Shown here: positions 21,724 to 23,103 of the stretch, one piece after another
Numbering within the stretch: the stretch's first letter is position 1
Layout: each line of letters opens with the position of its first letter
NCBI GenBank assembly: GCA_016287975.1
Contig: JAEEXV010000135.1
Location: 1-23,103 of the forward strand
DNA from: Lentisphaeria bacterium
GTDB lineage: Bacteria; Verrucomicrobiota; Lentisphaeria; Oligosphaerales; Oligosphaeraceae
Direction of reading: 5' to 3'
Length of the DNA stretch: 23,103 nt
Notes under the pieces: generated by a model
What the model was told of the DNA's origin: nothing
Database searches by the model: none
Seen by the model: the letters and a program-made list of their open reading frames with translations, nothing else
Program-made: the position numbers and the translations under genes

Positions 21724-22266
21724 ATGAGTTCCGAACCGCAGATAGTGAAGATCGCCGAAGGCGAGCCGACATGGCGTCCTGACTGGGACACCTATTTTCT
21801 GAAGTTGGCGATGCTGGCCTCGGAGCGCGCGACCTGTCCCAGGATGCACTGCGGGTGCGTGATCGTGAAGAACCACCATGTGCTCTCGACGGGCTACAAC
21901 GGCTCGCTGCCAGGGACGCCGCACTGCTACACGGACGGGTGCCTGGTCGTGGACAACCACTGCGTGCGCACGAACCATGCGGAGATCAATGCGATCTGCC
22001 AGGCGGCGCGGCACGGAATGGCACTGGAAGGGGCGACGGCCTATGTCACGAACCTGCCGTGCACCTCGTGCGCGAAGGCGTTGATCGCGGTGGGGATCGT
22101 CCGCGTGGTGATCTTCTCCGACTACCATGATTCGCTGGCGGAGCGTTTCTTTGCGGAGAGCGGCGTGCGGCTGGAGCGGCTGCCGATGCCGAGGACGGAG
22201 ATCCACTATCGGCTGGAGGACTTTCCGTCGGCAAAGCCGTGCAGTTGTGGACATGAGCATTCTTGA
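21724..22266 (+). CDS. dCMP deaminase-like cytidine deaminase (ComEB type)
   Basis: A zinc-dependent deaminase of 180 residues, probably converting dCMP to dUMP for thymidylate supply. The zinc site is HAE at 85-87 in TNHAEINAI plus PCTSC at 112-116. Before these come HCGCVIVKNHHVLSTGYNGSLPGTPHC and CLVVDNHC, which match dCMP deaminase and ComEB proteins including their extra Cys/His residues. The C-terminus ends KPCSCGHEHS, a Cys/His-rich tail. No clear ribosome site precedes the ATG. The following gene begins 3 bp after its stop. A specialised nucleotide or tRNA substrate cannot be excluded, but the spacing of motifs fits dCMP deaminase best. Confidence 0.9.
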   Translation: MSSEPQIVKIAEGEPTWRPDWDTYFLKLAMLASERATCPRMHCGCVIVKNHHVLSTGYNGSLPGTPHCYTDGCLVVDNHCVRTNHAEINAICQAARHGMALEGATAYVTNLPCTSCAKALIAVGIVRVVIFSDYHDSLAERFFAESGVRLERLPMPRTEIHYRLEDFPSAKPCSCGHEHS

Positions 22267-22269
22267 TGT

Positions 22270-23103
22270 ATGAACCGCAGAGATTTCCGTGAATTGTGCG
22301 GCCGCGGGATATTGCGGCTGGACGGAGCGACGGGGACGGAACTTGCGAAGCAGGGGCTTCCCGCGGGCGTGTCTCCCGAGGGGTGGGTGCGCGAGCATCC
22401 TGCGAGCATAGCGGCGGTGCAGCGCGCGTATGTCGCGGCGGGCACGCAGTTGGTCTATAGTTGCACTTTCGGGGGGAACCGCCTGAAGTTGAAGGAATTC
22501 GGACTGGAAGGCGAATTGCGTGCGCTGAATCGTGACTTGGCGGCGGCGTCGCGCAAGGCGGTGGGGAAGCGTGCGCTGGTCTTCGGGGATCTGGGGCCGA
22601 CGGGGCAGTTCACCGCGCCGATCGGGGCGATGGCCTTCGACGAGACGGTGGCGGTATACCGCGAGCAGGCCGAGGCGCTGCTGGAGGGCGGTGTCGACGG
22701 CTTCGCGATCGAGACGATGATGGATCTGCAGGAGGCGCGCGCGGCGTGCCTGGCGGTGCGCGAGGTCGCGCCCGACATCGCGGTGATTGTGACGATGACC
22801 TTCGATGCCGAGGGGCGCACCCTCGCGGGGAACTCCCCCGTGTCGGCGCTCGTGACGATGCAGGCGCTGGGGGCGGACGCCTTCGGCTGCAACTGCTCGA
22901 CAGGGCCCGCGGGCATGGCGAAACTGATTGCCGCGATGAAGCCCTACGCAAAGGTGCCGCTGGTCGCGAAGCCCAATGCGGGACTGCCGCAGTTGCGGGA
23001 CGGCAAGACGGTCTTCTCCATGGGGCCTGAGGCCTTCGCGGAGGAGGCGCGCCAACTGGTGGCGGCGGGCGCGGGCATTGTCGGGGGGTGCTGCGGGACG
23101 ACG
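22270..23103 (+). CDS. Homocysteine S-methyltransferase domain, MetH-type (cut by window edge)
   Basis: The 278 visible residues form a homocysteine-binding barrel: LRLDGATGTELAKQGLP at 16-31, AGTQLVYSCTFGGNRLKL at 58-74, GDLGPTGQ, IETMMDLQEARAA, then GCNCSTGP with Cys209 and GGCCGTT with Cys274 and Cys275 as the three zinc ligands. This is the first domain of cobalamin-dependent methionine synthase (MetH), which transfers a methyl group to homocysteine. Whether folate, cobalamin and activation domains follow cannot be seen, so a stand-alone homocysteine methyltransferase remains possible. The ATG at 22270 is 3 bp after the deaminase stop and gives the usual start. The reading frame is open to the last base. 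Confidence 0.9.
   Translation, partial: MNRRDFRELCGRGILRLDGATGTELAKQGLPAGVSPEGWVREHPASIAAVQRAYVAAGTQLVYSCTFGGNRLKLKEFGLEGELRALNRDLAAASRKAVGKRALVFGDLGPTGQFTAPIGAMAFDETVAVYREQAEALLEGGVDGFAIETMMDLQEARAACLAVREVAPDIAVIVTMTFDAEGRTLAGNSPVSALVTMQALGADAFGCNCSTGPAGMAKLIAAMKPYAKVPLVAKPNAGLPQLRDGKTVFSMGPEAFAEEARQLVAAGAGIVGGCCGTT

Overview
The window is about two thirds G+C by eye, densely coded, and comes from a Gram-negative bacterium that makes LPS: it carries KDO synthesis genes (kdsB, kdsA, kdsC) followed by LPS-export genes (lptC-like, lptA, lptB). Several features suggest the PVC group, perhaps a Lentisphaerota/Verrucomicrobiota/Kiritimatiellota relative. These are the rplY-pth-rpsF-ssb order, an Aquifex-type single-chain aconitase, and an OleA-like thiolase. 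The phylum assignment is inference; no rRNA gene is present.

Layout. 1-2407 (minus): translation/replication operon rplY, pth, rpsF, ssb; ssb runs off the left edge. 2675-6525 (plus): a lipoprotein with two glutamine-amidotransferase-like domains, then a TrmH/SpoU RNA methyltransferase whose stop overlaps the start of a penicillin-binding protein 2. 6526-7206: a non-coding cluster of hairpin repeats arranged like a BIME. 7207-13253 (plus): ubiB/aarF-type kinase, OleA-like synthase, aconitase, an atypical Ser/Thr kinase and tsaE. 13254-13654: a GAC heptamer array between convergent genes. 13655-15584 (minus): pyruvate-dehydrogenase-type E1 beta and E1 alpha. 15590-15906: a second heptamer array forming the E1 leader. 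15907-15987: an AT-richer divergent control region with a near-consensus sigma70 promoter for the E1 genes and a palindrome. 15988-16917 (plus): AraC-family regulator. 16993-21618 (plus): kdsB-kdsA-kdsC-lptC-lptA-lptB-hpf. 21724-23103 (plus): dCMP deaminase and the N-terminal domain of a homocysteine methyltransferase, cut by the right edge.

How the genes fit together. The kds/lpt block couples KDO and CMP-KDO production to the cytoplasmic ATPase and periplasmic parts of LPS transport, and ends in a ribosome-hibernation factor as in many Gram-negatives, but without rpoN. The AraC gene and the E1 genes are divergent around one short control region, so the AraC protein is the obvious candidate regulator of the E1 pair. 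PBP2 links to cell-wall elongation.

The most unusual signals are not genes. First, CCGG is strongly depleted across the window except in the hairpin cluster, and Pro-Gly codon pairs are bent to avoid it. Second, the hairpin copies differ at just the positions expected if CCGG sites in their arms decay to CCAG/CTGG. Third, the E1 operon is bracketed by two heptamer arrays, and the upstream one, with a 47-bp higher-order period, lies inside the predicted transcript leader.
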